A stretch of 12,667 nucleotides of DNA from an uncultured Bacilli bacterium (GCA_934129945.1 CAKOXC010000018.1:1-12667); one strand, 5' to 3'; counted from the first letter of the stretch, positions 5,964-12,667 are shown. Notes: a model not told the origin generated them from the letters alone. Numbers and translations: made by a program.

Positions 5964-7146
5964 CCTCATCAATTCCTTCAAGACCTGGTAGTTTATTAGT
6001 TGTTAAATATTCTAAAGTTGCTCCACCACCACTTGAAAGATAAGTAAAAGCATTAGAGTAGCCAAAATTGTTTATTGCACTTACACTATCTCCTCCACCA
6101 GCAACTAATATTTTATTACTTAATGAAAGCATTCTTAAAAATTCTTTAGTACCATTAGCAAATCTAATATCTTCATATTTTCCCATTGTACCATTAACAA
6201 ATACAGTTTCACTCTCATCAATAGCAGTCTTATATTTTTCAATAGTTTTATTACCACAATCTAAAATAATATCATTTTCATCAAGTTCATTTAATCTTTT
6301 ATATTTTACATAATTTTCATCATATGTATTTGCTACGATTACATCAAGAGGAAGCATTATTTTATCACGATAATTTAAAAGCATATTTTTTACTTTTTCT
6401 AAAATTTCAGGATTTTTAGAACAAAGTGATGCTCCGATATTAATATTTAAAACTTTTAAAAAAGTATTAGCTATACCTCCAGTTAATAATAGATAATCAC
6501 ATTTATCTAAGAATTTTTCAATTAAACCGATTTTATCTTCTATTTTAGCTCCACCCATTACTATAGTAAGAGGTCTTTTACCATTAATTACAAATTTGTC
6601 TAAACATGTTAATTCTTTTTCTACAAGAAATCCAATGCAGCTAGGTACATATTTACTAATACCATATGTTGATGCATGTTTACGATGGCTTGTACCAAAA
6701 GCATCCATGACAAAAACATCACATAAAGAAGCCCAATACATTGATAATTGTGGATCACAGCCACTTTCTAAATTACCATTTAAATCTTCAAAACGGGTAT
6801 TTTCTAATAATAGAACATCTTTAGGAAGCATTGATTCTACTTGCATATATAAATTAACTGCTCTTGTTTCTCTTGAAAAATATATTTCTCTTTTAAGTAA
6901 TTCTCTTAATCTATTATAGACTGGCTCTAAGGTATTTTTAGCTTTATCAGCTTTAGTTTTAACTTTTCCTAAATGACTTAGTATTATTATTTTACAGTCA
7001 TTTTCTATCAAGTAATTAATTGTTTCAAGACTTGCTTTAATCTTAGAATCATCTAGTATAAATCCATCTTTAATTGGAACGTTTAAATCACATCTTAAAA
7101 CAACACGTTTATTTTTAACATCAGTGTTTCTTAGAGTTTTAAACAT
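5935..7146 (-). CDS. pgk: Phosphoglycerate kinase
   Basis: The enzyme transfers phosphate from 1,3-bisphosphoglycerate to ADP, the first ATP-forming step of glycolysis. Its 403 residues are slightly longer than the usual 394-397. Both domains are complete: DLNVP (20-24), SHLG (57-60), LLLENTRF, DAFGTSHRKHAS (149-159), MGGAKIEDK (197-205), NGTMG (318-322), GGGDS (350-354) and SSGGGAT near 371. SHLGR is SHLGK and NGPMG is NGTMG, both unusual. An excellent GGGAGGT site lies six bases before the ATG, 20 bp after gap. The extra acidic C-terminal tail after LPGLE (EDDEVEV) is encoded by the stretch that overlaps the tpiA start. Confidence 0.97.
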   Translation of the reverse strand: MFKTLRNTDVKNKRVVLRCDLNVPIKDGFILDDSKIKASLETINYLIENDCKIIILSHLGKVKTKADKAKNTLEPVYNRLRELLKREIYFSRETRAVNLYMQVESMLPKDVLLLENTRFEDLNGNLESGCDPQLSMYWASLCDVFVMDAFGTSHRKHASTYGISKYVPSCIGFLVEKELTCLDKFVINGKRPLTIVMGGAKIEDKIGLIEKFLDKCDYLLLTGGIANTFLKVLNINIGASLCSKNPEILEKVKNMLLNYRDKIMLPLDVIVANTYDENYVKYKRLNELDENDIILDCGNKTIEKYKTAIDESETVFVNGTMGKYEDIRFANGTKEFLRMLSLSNKILVAGGGDSVSAINNFGYSNAFTYLSSGGGATLEYLTTNKLPGLEGIDEDDEVEVLDM

Positions 7147-7166
7147 AATAATACCTCCCTTTTTTA

Positions 7167-8171
7167 TTATTCAAATAAACATCTAGCAGTTCTTAGCATT
7201 TGACAAGTATATCCTAGTTCATTATCATACCAAGCTACGATTTTTACTAGTTGCTTACCATTAGATTCAACAATATTTGTAAGCATTCCATCTACTAGAG
7301 CTCCACATTTTTTACCCAAGATATCACTAGATACAATTGGATCCATAGTAAATTTTAATGTTTCATTTTGATTATCTTCTAATAATTTATTTATTTCTTC
7401 AACACTAGTTTTATTTTTTAATTCAAGTGTTACATCAATTACTGATCCATCACTAACTGGTACTCTAAATGCTGTTCCATCTAATTTAGCTTTAAGTTCA
7501 GGGATTACTTTACCAATGGCTTTTGCAGCACCAGTACTTGCCGGAACTATATTCATAGCACAAGCTCTTCCTCTTCTTTGTTTATAACCTTTTTTATGTG
7601 CTATATCAAGTGTTGCTTGGTCATTAGTATATGCATGAACTGTTGTCATAAATCCTTTAACTATTTTATTATTATCATTAATAACTTTTAATACTGGAGC
7701 AAGACAGTTAGTTGTACAAGATGCGGCTGAAATAACTTCTTCACTCTTATCTAAAATATCACTGTTTACATTATAAACAATGGTTTTCATTTCACCTTTA
7801 CCAGGAGCAGATATTATGACTTTTTTAGCACCAGCTTTAATATGTTTATAGGCATTATCATAATCAGTAAATAGTCCTGTGCACTCTAATACTAAGTCAA
7901 TATTTAATTCTTTCCATGGTAATTCTTCTGGATCTTTTTTTGCATATACTTTTATTCTCTTTTTATTGTTAATTATAATCTCATCATTTTCATAAGTTAT
8001 TTTATCTTCATGAAAACTACGATGATTTGTATCATATCTTAATAAGTATGATAATTCTTCAGCATCTGTTAAATCATTGATTGCTACAATATCAAAATCT
8101 TCGCTTAAAATCATTTCTCTAAATGCTATTCTTCCTATTCTTCCAAAACCATTTATTGCTACTCTTATCAT
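7167..8171 (-). CDS. gap: Glyceraldehyde-3-phosphate dehydrogenase (NAD type)
   Basis: The enzyme oxidises and phosphorylates glyceraldehyde 3-phosphate to 1,3-bisphosphoglycerate. Its 334 residues equal the family length. The N-terminal GFGRIGR nucleotide-binding motif and D33 in INDLTD point to NAD as cofactor. The catalytic motif SCTTNC places the nucleophile at C152, with H179 in TTVHAYTND, then ASTGAAKAIGKVIPEL, GTAFRVPVSDGS and WYDNELGYT. The segment GRACAMNIVP replaces the common ARAAALNIVP. The ATG overlaps the upstream stop by one base (TAATG), with AAAGGTGAT as ribosome-binding site. It is followed by pgk and tpiA, the classic lower-glycolysis order, so the glycolytic (GapA) rather than biosynthetic direction is likely. 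Confidence 0.97.
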   Translation of the reverse strand: MIRVAINGFGRIGRIAFREMILSEDFDIVAINDLTDAEELSYLLRYDTNHRSFHEDKITYENDEIIINNKKRIKVYAKKDPEELPWKELNIDLVLECTGLFTDYDNAYKHIKAGAKKVIISAPGKGEMKTIVYNVNSDILDKSEEVISAASCTTNCLAPVLKVINDNNKIVKGFMTTVHAYTNDQATLDIAHKKGYKQRRGRACAMNIVPASTGAAKAIGKVIPELKAKLDGTAFRVPVSDGSVIDVTLELKNKTSVEEINKLLEDNQNETLKFTMDPIVSSDILGKKCGALVDGMLTNIVESNGKQLVKIVAWYDNELGYTCQMLRTARCLFE

Positions 8172-9820
8172 TAAAAATCACCTTTCCATCCTATGAATTC
8201 TCTTAAAATTGAACTACTTGAAACATATTCACTTGTAACTGGATAAAATCTTTTTAAAAATTCTATTAATCTTCTAGCTTCGGCATAATAATTTGATTCA
8301 TAAGTTACAGAATATAATAGTGGTTCAACAAATACTTTTAATACGTTTAATTCGTATGGTAATGCAGTATTAATTATTACATCTGCTTGATGAATATAAG
8401 GGAAAATATATTTCTCTTCACCATCTCTTACTGATTGCCATGTTTTGATAGTGGCATCAACACTCATTCCTCTAGTTCTAAAATCTCTTAGAATTCTTCT
8501 TAATAATCTTAAATCTAATGTTGATATATAATTATGTGGATCTATATTTAAAGGAATAAATGGACTTAGATAAATTTTATATTTATATCTGTTATCAACA
8601 TTTGGTGTTAAATCATCATTTAAGCAATGTAATCCTTCAATAAGGATAATACTATTATTCTTTAATTTAACTTTTTTATTACTTCTTATACCTTTTCCTT
8701 CAGTAAAATTGTAAACAGGCAAATAAATTTCTTTACCATTAATTAAATCATTTAAGTCACTATTAAATTCTTCTAATTTTATTGCTCTTAAACATTCAAA
8801 ATCATATTCACCCTTATCATTCTTTGGTGTTTTTACTTTATCTACAAAGTAATCATCAGTAGATAGTTGAATCGGATCAAATCCTTGAGCTTTTAAATAA
8901 GAAGATAATCTTTTACAAGTAGTGGTTTTACCACTGCTACTAGGACCCGCTATTAGAACAATTTTTATTTCATCTTTTTCCATTATTGTTTTAGCACATT
9001 CATGAATATTTTCATTAAATGTAAGTTCACATGCATCAATAAAATCTTTTATTTGACCACTACTTATCAAGCCATTAATATTTGATAGATATGGACACCC
9101 TACTTTTTGTAACCATTCTTTTCCTTTTAAGAAAGAATCAATTATATTTTGATAATGAACATATTCAGGAATAAAACCATTAGTTCTCTTAGAAGGACAT
9201 AGTAACACAAAATAATTATTATCTAAGTATTTAATATCAAATTTATCAATAGCATTTGTTGAATATGGTAATTCAGTATAAAAATAATCTAATTCATTTT
9301 TTAAACGATACATATTAACAACATCATAAGATTTATTATATATGTTTTTAGCTTTTTCATCCTCACCATGTGCTTTAAAATATTTAATTGCTTCATTCTT
9401 ATATATATTTAGTTTTTCAAAAGGTATATCTTCAGCAATAATAGATGCCATTTTTCCTTTTATTTTAGAAACATCTATCTTTTCTATTAATACATTTTCT
9501 ACTTTAGCAAGCATTCCTTTAGGTACACTATGTTCAAAGATAACTTTAGCTTGTGAATTAACTTCTTTAACTGCTACGATAAAGATAAATTTTAAAGCAG
9601 CTTGATACATTTTATACCCATCTTGATCCATTACATCTACAAGTTTTAAAGAACAATCATGAGTACATTTCATACTTAGTGGTGTTAATTCATTATTAAC
9701 TTTAACTGCTAGTATTTTTTGTACTCTATCTTTATTTAAATAATTTATTATGTCATTATATGTTGTACCATATGGATAACTTTTTATTTCACCATTTATT
9801 TCTACATTAATATTTTGCAT
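8171..9820 (-). CDS. TGS-domain / uridine-kinase-like nucleoside kinase fusion
   Basis: The 549-residue protein has two parts. Residues about 1-65 look like a TGS domain, followed by a region related to the second additional domain of threonyl-tRNA synthetase with EHSVPKG near 96-102. From about 285 there is a uridine-kinase/phosphoribulokinase-type P-loop NTPase. It has the Walker A GPSSSGKTT (292-300), STDDYF, PVYNFTEGKG, ILIEGLHCL and RLLRRILRDFRTRG. This fused architecture is known in Clostridia and other Firmicutes as a putative nucleoside kinase; the substrate is not established. An AGGGTG site precedes the ATG by eight bases. It is first in the operon with gap-pgk-tpiA, the place where Bacillus has the regulator cggR, and is coupled to gap by a one-base overlap. 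Confidence 0.88.
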   Translation of the reverse strand: MQNINVEINGEIKSYPYGTTYNDIINYLNKDRVQKILAVKVNNELTPLSMKCTHDCSLKLVDVMDQDGYKMYQAALKFIFIVAVKEVNSQAKVIFEHSVPKGMLAKVENVLIEKIDVSKIKGKMASIIAEDIPFEKLNIYKNEAIKYFKAHGEDEKAKNIYNKSYDVVNMYRLKNELDYFYTELPYSTNAIDKFDIKYLDNNYFVLLCPSKRTNGFIPEYVHYQNIIDSFLKGKEWLQKVGCPYLSNINGLISSGQIKDFIDACELTFNENIHECAKTIMEKDEIKIVLIAGPSSSGKTTTCKRLSSYLKAQGFDPIQLSTDDYFVDKVKTPKNDKGEYDFECLRAIKLEEFNSDLNDLINGKEIYLPVYNFTEGKGIRSNKKVKLKNNSIILIEGLHCLNDDLTPNVDNRYKYKIYLSPFIPLNIDPHNYISTLDLRLLRRILRDFRTRGMSVDATIKTWQSVRDGEEKYIFPYIHQADVIINTALPYELNVLKVFVEPLLYSVTYESNYYAEARRLIEFLKRFYPVTSEYVSSSSILREFIGWKGDF

Positions 9821-9845
9821 AAATCAACACCCTTATTCTTTAATA

Positions 9846-9874
9846 ATTTTAACATTAAAAAGCACTTTTTTAAA
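9846..9874 (-). promoter_or_regulatory. Candidate promoter of the kinase-gap-pgk-tpiA operon
   Basis: On the minus strand TTTAAA (9874-9869, four of six) and TAAAAT (9851-9846, five of six) are 17 bp apart, and TGT precedes the -10 to give an extended element. The -35 and spacer coincide with the upstream terminator hairpin. Transcription would start about 9839, 19 bases before the ATG. Confidence 0.45.
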
Positions 9875-9883
9875 GTGCTTTTT
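9857..9883 (-). terminator. Strong hairpin terminator after the lysozyme-like gene
   Basis: A perfect 12-base inverted repeat (9857-9868 with 9872-9883) has a three-base loop, a GCAC/GTGC core and A/T flanks. On either strand it ends in a U run, so it can act in both directions. It begins at the last base of the stop codon of the gene ending at 9883 and separates the accessory unit from the glycolytic operon. Confidence 0.85.
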
Positions 9884-10590
9884 TATTTTTTACATCCGTT
9901 AACTCCCTTAATCCATGAGGAAGTATCAGAATACCCTAAATATTTTCTAGCAATATCTTCAGTAGTGTTAAGTCCTTGATCAAAATAATTTCTTTTTAAA
10001 TTATCCAAATAAGCCTTCATTCCTACTTCCTTTGAAGAATATTTAGCATATCCTCCTTCATTTCCTAAATCGCCATTGCCAGTTACTCCACCATAGTTAA
10101 ACCCATGTGCTAAATGTTTATAATTACCTGTTTCCCATCTAGAAATACCGACAGCAATATCAATTTGATCAGAATTCATTCCCATTTCTCTTGCATATTT
10201 TGCTATTTCATTACTATCATCATATTTATAATTTTTTTCATTATTGCTAGCATCGATTTGCGTATTACTTTGGTTTACATCAAAATTCATCTCTTCTATT
10301 GTATTAGAATCAATATTATTTTTTTCTAATGGCTTTGAATTATTAACTTCTTCATTTGCAATACTATTTTGACCGTTTTCATTAATCTTTGTAAATCCAA
10401 TTGCAACATCTCCATTGTATATTCTTTGAACACCATTATCTAATGTTTCAAGTGATAAATCCATTTCTTCCCAATTTGCGCTATTTACTTTAACATTATT
10501 TGAATCGTTATAAGCATCATTACTATTGGTATATATTTTATTAAAATCCAAATCACTTGAATCAATTTTTTTAAAATTAATATTACTCAT
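9883..10590 (-). CDS. Lysozyme/glucosaminidase-like protein without a signal peptide
   Basis: The 235-residue protein has two parts. Residues 1-125 are Asn/Ser/Asp/Glu-rich, low-complexity and probably disordered. Residues about 127-232 form a peptidoglycan-hydrolase-like domain: IAKYAREMG, RWETG with the likely catalytic E153, FNYGG (164-168, matching the NFGG motif), YSSKEVGMKAYLDNLKRNY, and GLNTTEDIARKYLGY ending in a final SWIKGV. This resembles GH73/lysozyme-fold enzymes that cut glycan strands. There is no signal peptide, membrane segment or binding repeat, which is odd for a wall hydrolase and suggests noncanonical export, intracellular retention or phage-like release. AAAGGA lies 11 bases before the ATG. 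It overlaps the glycosyltransferase stop by 8 nt and ends its transcription unit. Confidence 0.8.
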   Translation of the reverse strand: MSNINFKKIDSSDLDFNKIYTNSNDAYNDSNNVKVNSANWEEMDLSLETLDNGVQRIYNGDVAIGFTKINENGQNSIANEEVNNSKPLEKNNIDSNTIEEMNFDVNQSNTQIDASNNEKNYKYDDSNEIAKYAREMGMNSDQIDIAVGISRWETGNYKHLAHGFNYGGVTGNGDLGNEGGYAKYSSKEVGMKAYLDNLKRNYFDQGLNTTEDIARKYLGYSDTSSWIKGVNGCKK

Positions 10591-11518
10591 AAGTCCAATT
10601 ATCCTTTCCTAATATTCTAGAAAAAATAAAGTAAAATCTTTTCCAATCTAAATAATTATCCGTACTATTTTTATAAATATCGTATAATAATTCTTTATTA
10701 ATATCTATATTTAATTCTTTTAATGATTCAAGAATTTTATTAAAACCTTTATATATTGAGTTAATATTTTCACTTGAATCAAAATACATACTAAATACAT
10801 TCGTAAAATGAACAAGTTCACTTAATAACTCGAAAGCGATTTTTTTGCTTTTAAAACTACGTTTTTTTGCTTCTTCACACATCCAAAGCATATTATAAGT
10901 TAATTTATCTATTTCATTTAACATATAATTTTTGCTATCGGTTATAGAATTCTTTTGATATGAATATAGTAATATATTATTATCACAATATACATAATTA
11001 TCAGTTCCAATTTTTAAAAGTCTATTAAAGCAATTATCTTCGCCATTTCTACTATTATTAAAACTAAATTTATATTCATCAATATATTTTCTTGAGTAAA
11101 GTTTTCCATGAAGTTGAAAAGAATAATTGTTACTAATTGCTTTGATTTCATTATTTTCATCTTCGTAAAAAACATTTCCACATATAATGTCATTTTGTCC
11201 TATTTTATTATATAAGTTTTCTAAAGCAAAGCAATCAATAAATATATCATCAGCATCTAAAAAATAGATATACTCATTTTTAGAATGATCTATCCCATAT
11301 TGTCTTGCATAACCAGGTCCCATATTTTTTGATAGTTTCAATTCACAAATATCAACTTTATCTTTAAATAATTCGATTTGTTCTTCGTAAGTATAATCAG
11401 AGCAATCATTTATTATAAAAATTTTTAACTTTTTTATTATTGTTTGGGAACAGACACTTAATATTGTTTTATTTATTGTTTCTTTTGCATTAAAAGCAGG
11501 AATAATAATATCAATCAT
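10583..11518 (-). CDS. Family 2 glycosyltransferase (second of a tandem pair)
   Basis: The 311-residue protein has a GT-A fold. It starts MIDIIIPAFNAKETI, followed by the nucleotide-binding region IINDCSD and the metal-binding DADD motif at 88-91. The motif NMGPGYARQYGIDHS (65-79) precedes DADD, and HGKLYSRK (137-144) plus GEDNCFN (159-165) form the acceptor/catalytic region typical of this GT2 subgroup. It should transfer a sugar from a nucleotide sugar on the cytoplasmic side; no membrane segment is visible. The ATG at 11518 is preferred over one at 11536, because GGTGAT (11528-11523) is ideally placed and the paralogue starts at the same residue. It overlaps its neighbours by 8 nt on each side. 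Donor and acceptor are unknown. Confidence 0.9.
   Translation of the reverse strand: MIDIIIPAFNAKETINKTILSVCSQTIIKKLKIFIINDCSDYTYEEQIELFKDKVDICELKLSKNMGPGYARQYGIDHSKNEYIYFLDADDIFIDCFALENLYNKIGQNDIICGNVFYEDENNEIKAISNNYSFQLHGKLYSRKYIDEYKFSFNNSRNGEDNCFNRLLKIGTDNYVYCDNNILLYSYQKNSITDSKNYMLNEIDKLTYNMLWMCEEAKKRSFKSKKIAFELLSELVHFTNVFSMYFDSSENINSIYKGFNKILESLKELNIDINKELLYDIYKNSTDNYLDWKRFYFIFSRILGKDNWTYE
11283..11326. repeat. Near-identical 44-bp segment shared by the two glycosyltransferases (copy 1)
   Basis: This segment matches 12217-12260 at 43 of 44 bases, including synonymous positions, while flanking sequence is clearly diverged. It encodes the GPGYARQYGIDHS region. The patch suggests recent gene conversion or strong nucleotide-level constraint. 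Confidence 0.9.
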
Positions 11519-12452
11519 TAATATCACCAACTTCATTTAAAAATTGATCGAACAACTTACTATGATGCAAAACATTTTTATAATTTCCCACATTCGTCAT
11601 AACTGAAGCTATAGAATTTTGAATCAAGAATTGATCTTCATCACTTAGTTTTTTCCCATTGAGATAAATATTATAAATTTCTTTTAACTTGTAATCAAAT
11701 TCAGTACAATTTCCAATATTATAATTATAGTAATATAAAACAATTAATGTTTTATAACTTAGTTTTGATAATTCGTAACTATTGCATTTATTTAAATTAA
11801 AATTAGTTATAGCATAATGCATTGCACTCAAATATTTAAAATCAATATTCGCATAATATTTATCATTTCTAACAAGTGATTTTTCATTAAATAACCACAC
11901 ATAAGTTGAATCATTTAAATAACTTATTTTAGGATTATAAAGCAGCACTAACTGATTAAAAGAATTATCTTCTTCTGCATATAAATTTGGAAAGCGAATC
12001 TTATTTTTAAGCAAAAACTGTCTATTGTACATTTTACCATGTAAGGCAACCCAGTCATTAAAATAACCTTTAAATGAATTATCTTCTCTTTGTTCAAAAA
12101 AATTTGAACATAAAACGTCTGAATTGTCTTTTTTTATTTTAGAATACATTTTAACCAAAGATAAAGGATTTGAAAAGATATCATCTGAATCAATAAATAC
12201 TATATAATCTCCACTTGAATGATCTATTCCATATTGTCTTGCATAACCAGGTCCCATATTCTTTTCATACTTTAATTCTTTAATTTTTATAAATTTCTTA
12301 AAAAAATCTATTTCTTCATCATAGTTATCATTTTTATCATCATTAACAATATAAACTTTAAGATTTTTTGAGTTACGTTGACATGAAATAGAGTATAAAG
12401 TTTTTTTTATTGTTTCATGAGCTTTATAAGCTGGAATAATTACATCTATCAT
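11511..12452 (-). CDS. Family 2 glycosyltransferase (first of a tandem pair)
   Basis: The 313-residue GT-A protein is parallel to the next gene: MIDVIIPAYKAHETI at the start, NMGPGYARQYGIDHS (65-79), metal-binding DSDD (88-91), HGKMYNR (138-144) and AEEDNSFN (159-166). The C-terminal third diverges from its paralogue and is rich in Tyr and Asn, suggesting different acceptor specificity. The ATG at 12452 is chosen because it aligns with family starts; a TTG at 12470 would overlap the repeat gene and has no better ribosome-binding site. No clear Shine-Dalgarno sequence is visible. With only five bases after the upstream stop, translation probably depends on coupling to the repeat gene. That link hints that the repeat protein could be the acceptor (inference). 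Confidence 0.88.
   Translation of the reverse strand: MIDVIIPAYKAHETIKKTLYSISCQRNSKNLKVYIVNDDKNDNYDEEIDFFKKFIKIKELKYEKNMGPGYARQYGIDHSSGDYIVFIDSDDIFSNPLSLVKMYSKIKKDNSDVLCSNFFEQREDNSFKGYFNDWVALHGKMYNRQFLLKNKIRFPNLYAEEDNSFNQLVLLYNPKISYLNDSTYVWLFNEKSLVRNDKYYANIDFKYLSAMHYAITNFNLNKCNSYELSKLSYKTLIVLYYYNYNIGNCTEFDYKLKEIYNIYLNGKKLSDEDQFLIQNSIASVMTNVGNYKNVLHHSKLFDQFLNEVGDIND
11523..11528 (-). promoter_or_regulatory. Ribosome-binding site fixing the second glycosyltransferase start
   Basis: GGTGAT, matching the distal half of the AGGAGGTGATC Shine-Dalgarno consensus, ends four bases before the ATG at 11518. That is the correct register for this part of the consensus. It favours 11518 over the in-frame ATG at 11536, which lies upstream of the site. 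Confidence 0.65.
12217..12260. repeat. Near-identical 44-bp segment shared by the two glycosyltransferases (copy 2)
   Basis: Direct-repeat partner of 11283-11326, in the same strand and reading frame, 934 bp apart. There is a single mismatch at the twelfth base (C versus T on the plus strand), and it is synonymous. Confidence 0.9.
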
Positions 12453-12457
12453 AAAAT

Positions 12458-12667
12458 TTAATAATTCCAACTTACTACTCTATTTTGAGTATAAGAGTTA
12501 TCGCCGCTTACTACTCTATTTTGAATATAAGAGTTGTCTCCGCTTACTACCCTGTTTTGAGTATATGAATTATCACCACTTATAACTCTATTTTGAGTAT
12601 ATGAATTATCACCACTTATAACTCTATTTTGAGTATAAGAGTTATCGCCGCTTACTACTCTATTTTG
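12458..12667 (-). CDS. C-terminal part of a 12-residue tandem-repeat protein (partial)
   Basis: The frame is open from the window edge to a TAA at 12460-12458 and encodes about 69 residues. It is entirely a 12-residue repeat with consensus SGDNSYTQNRVV (V or I at the last position), ending in SWNY. Five complete units and part of a sixth are visible, so the true protein extends further. The repeat is rich in Ser, Thr, Tyr, Asn and Gln and has a paired hydrophobic position (VV/VI), a pattern compatible with beta-solenoid surface or fibre proteins. There is no cell-wall anchor motif at this end. Two glycosyltransferase genes follow at once, so it may be glycosylated. The family is not recognised. 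Confidence 0.75.
   Translation of the reverse strand, partial: QNRVVSGDNSYTQNRVISGDNSYTQNRVISGDNSYTQNRVVSGDNSYIQNRVVSGDNSYTQNRVVSWNY
12471..12667. repeat. 36-bp tandem repeat array (coding)
   Basis: Units begin at 12471, 12507, 12543, 12579, 12615 and 12651 (the last cut by the window). The period of exactly 36 bp keeps the minus-strand frame open. Two DNA subtypes occur: one at 12471 and 12615, another at 12543 and 12579, with a divergent unit at 12507. They differ mostly at synonymous positions, so selection has kept the peptide while units were duplicated and reshuffled. Confidence 0.95.

Noticed and set aside
5935..5981. Programmed frameshift joining pgk to tpiA
   Set aside because: A +1 shift would be needed and no clear slippery site or stimulatory structure is visible, while a ribosome-binding site and several ATG codons for tpiA are present.
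6596..6919. 107-residue plus-strand open frame
   Set aside because: It lies wholly antisense to pgk, has no recognisable domain or ribosome-binding site, and pgk motifs are intact on the other strand. The other plus-strand frames are shadows for the same reason.
11519..11536. ATG at 11536 as start of the second glycosyltransferase
   Set aside because: The GGTGAT site lies between it and the ATG at 11518, and the paralogue begins at the position equivalent to 11518.
12453..12470. TTG start at 12470 for the first glycosyltransferase
   Set aside because: It would overlap the repeat gene, has no good ribosome-binding site and adds six residues absent from the family start that the ATG at 12452 gives.
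12471..12667. 36-bp repeats resembling a CRISPR array
   Set aside because: The units are directly contiguous with no spacers, vary at synonymous positions and are in frame with an open reading frame ending in a stop codon.
1..12667. Mycoplasma-type genetic code (TGA read as Trp)
   Set aside because: TGA ends pduL and the first glycosyltransferase exactly where the next gene starts, and Trp in conserved motifs is encoded by TGG.
9883..12667. Prophage late-gene region
   Set aside because: A lysozyme-like gene and glycosyltransferases occur in phages, but no capsid, portal, terminase, holin, integrase or attachment site is visible. It is kept only as an alternative for the accessory module.

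Overview
The window comes from a very AT-rich, spore-lineage Bacillota genome. Evidence: a full-length Spo0A, Firmicute-type AGGAGG/GGTGAT ribosome-binding sites, and standard code use (TGA is a stop, Trp is TGG). The mix of tight overlaps, short glycolytic enzymes and small single-pass membrane proteins with cysteine pairs fits uncultured gut Bacilli (RF39-like and relatives) better than Bacillus or Clostridium. That placement is inference. Every gene I can support lies on the minus strand, so transcription runs from high to low coordinates.

Right end (12667 to 9883): one tightly packed transcription unit. It starts with the 3' end of a gene encoding perfect 12-residue tandem repeats. Two tandem paralogous family-2 glycosyltransferases follow, then a lysozyme/glucosaminidase-like protein with no signal peptide. 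A strong hairpin terminator ends the unit at about 9857-9883. This is the accessory part of the window and the best candidate for an undescribed surface or secreted-protein modification system.

Middle (9820 to 5280): a TGS-domain/nucleoside-kinase fusion gene, then gap, pgk and tpiA, joined by 1-nt and about 29-nt overlaps or short gaps. This operon ends in a U-tract terminator at 5213-5246. Immediately downstream lies spo0A. Its upstream region holds an exact match to the Spo0A-binding consensus plus weaker relatives, suggesting autoregulation.

Left half (4341 to 1291): gpmI, pduL and dusB form an operon with its own extended -10 promoter. The glycolytic series gap-pgk-tpi-gpmI is thus interrupted by the sporulation master regulator. 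Then come three small single-pass membrane proteins (1225 to 129) ended by a GAAA-tetraloop terminator.

Left edge (97 to 1): a promoter with a perfect TTGACA -35 and a TAAAAT -10 whose 18-bp spacer contains ten consecutive G (C on the plus strand). It precedes the start of a gene with a Lys-rich, hydrophobic N-terminus that runs off the window. In such AT-rich DNA this has the architecture of a phase-variable promoter, and it is the most striking single signal here.

No tRNA, rRNA, CRISPR array, insertion sequence or riboswitch was found. No gene-free stretch exceeds 300 bases; the longest intergenic regions are about 120 bases (5159-5279) and 91 bases (38-128).
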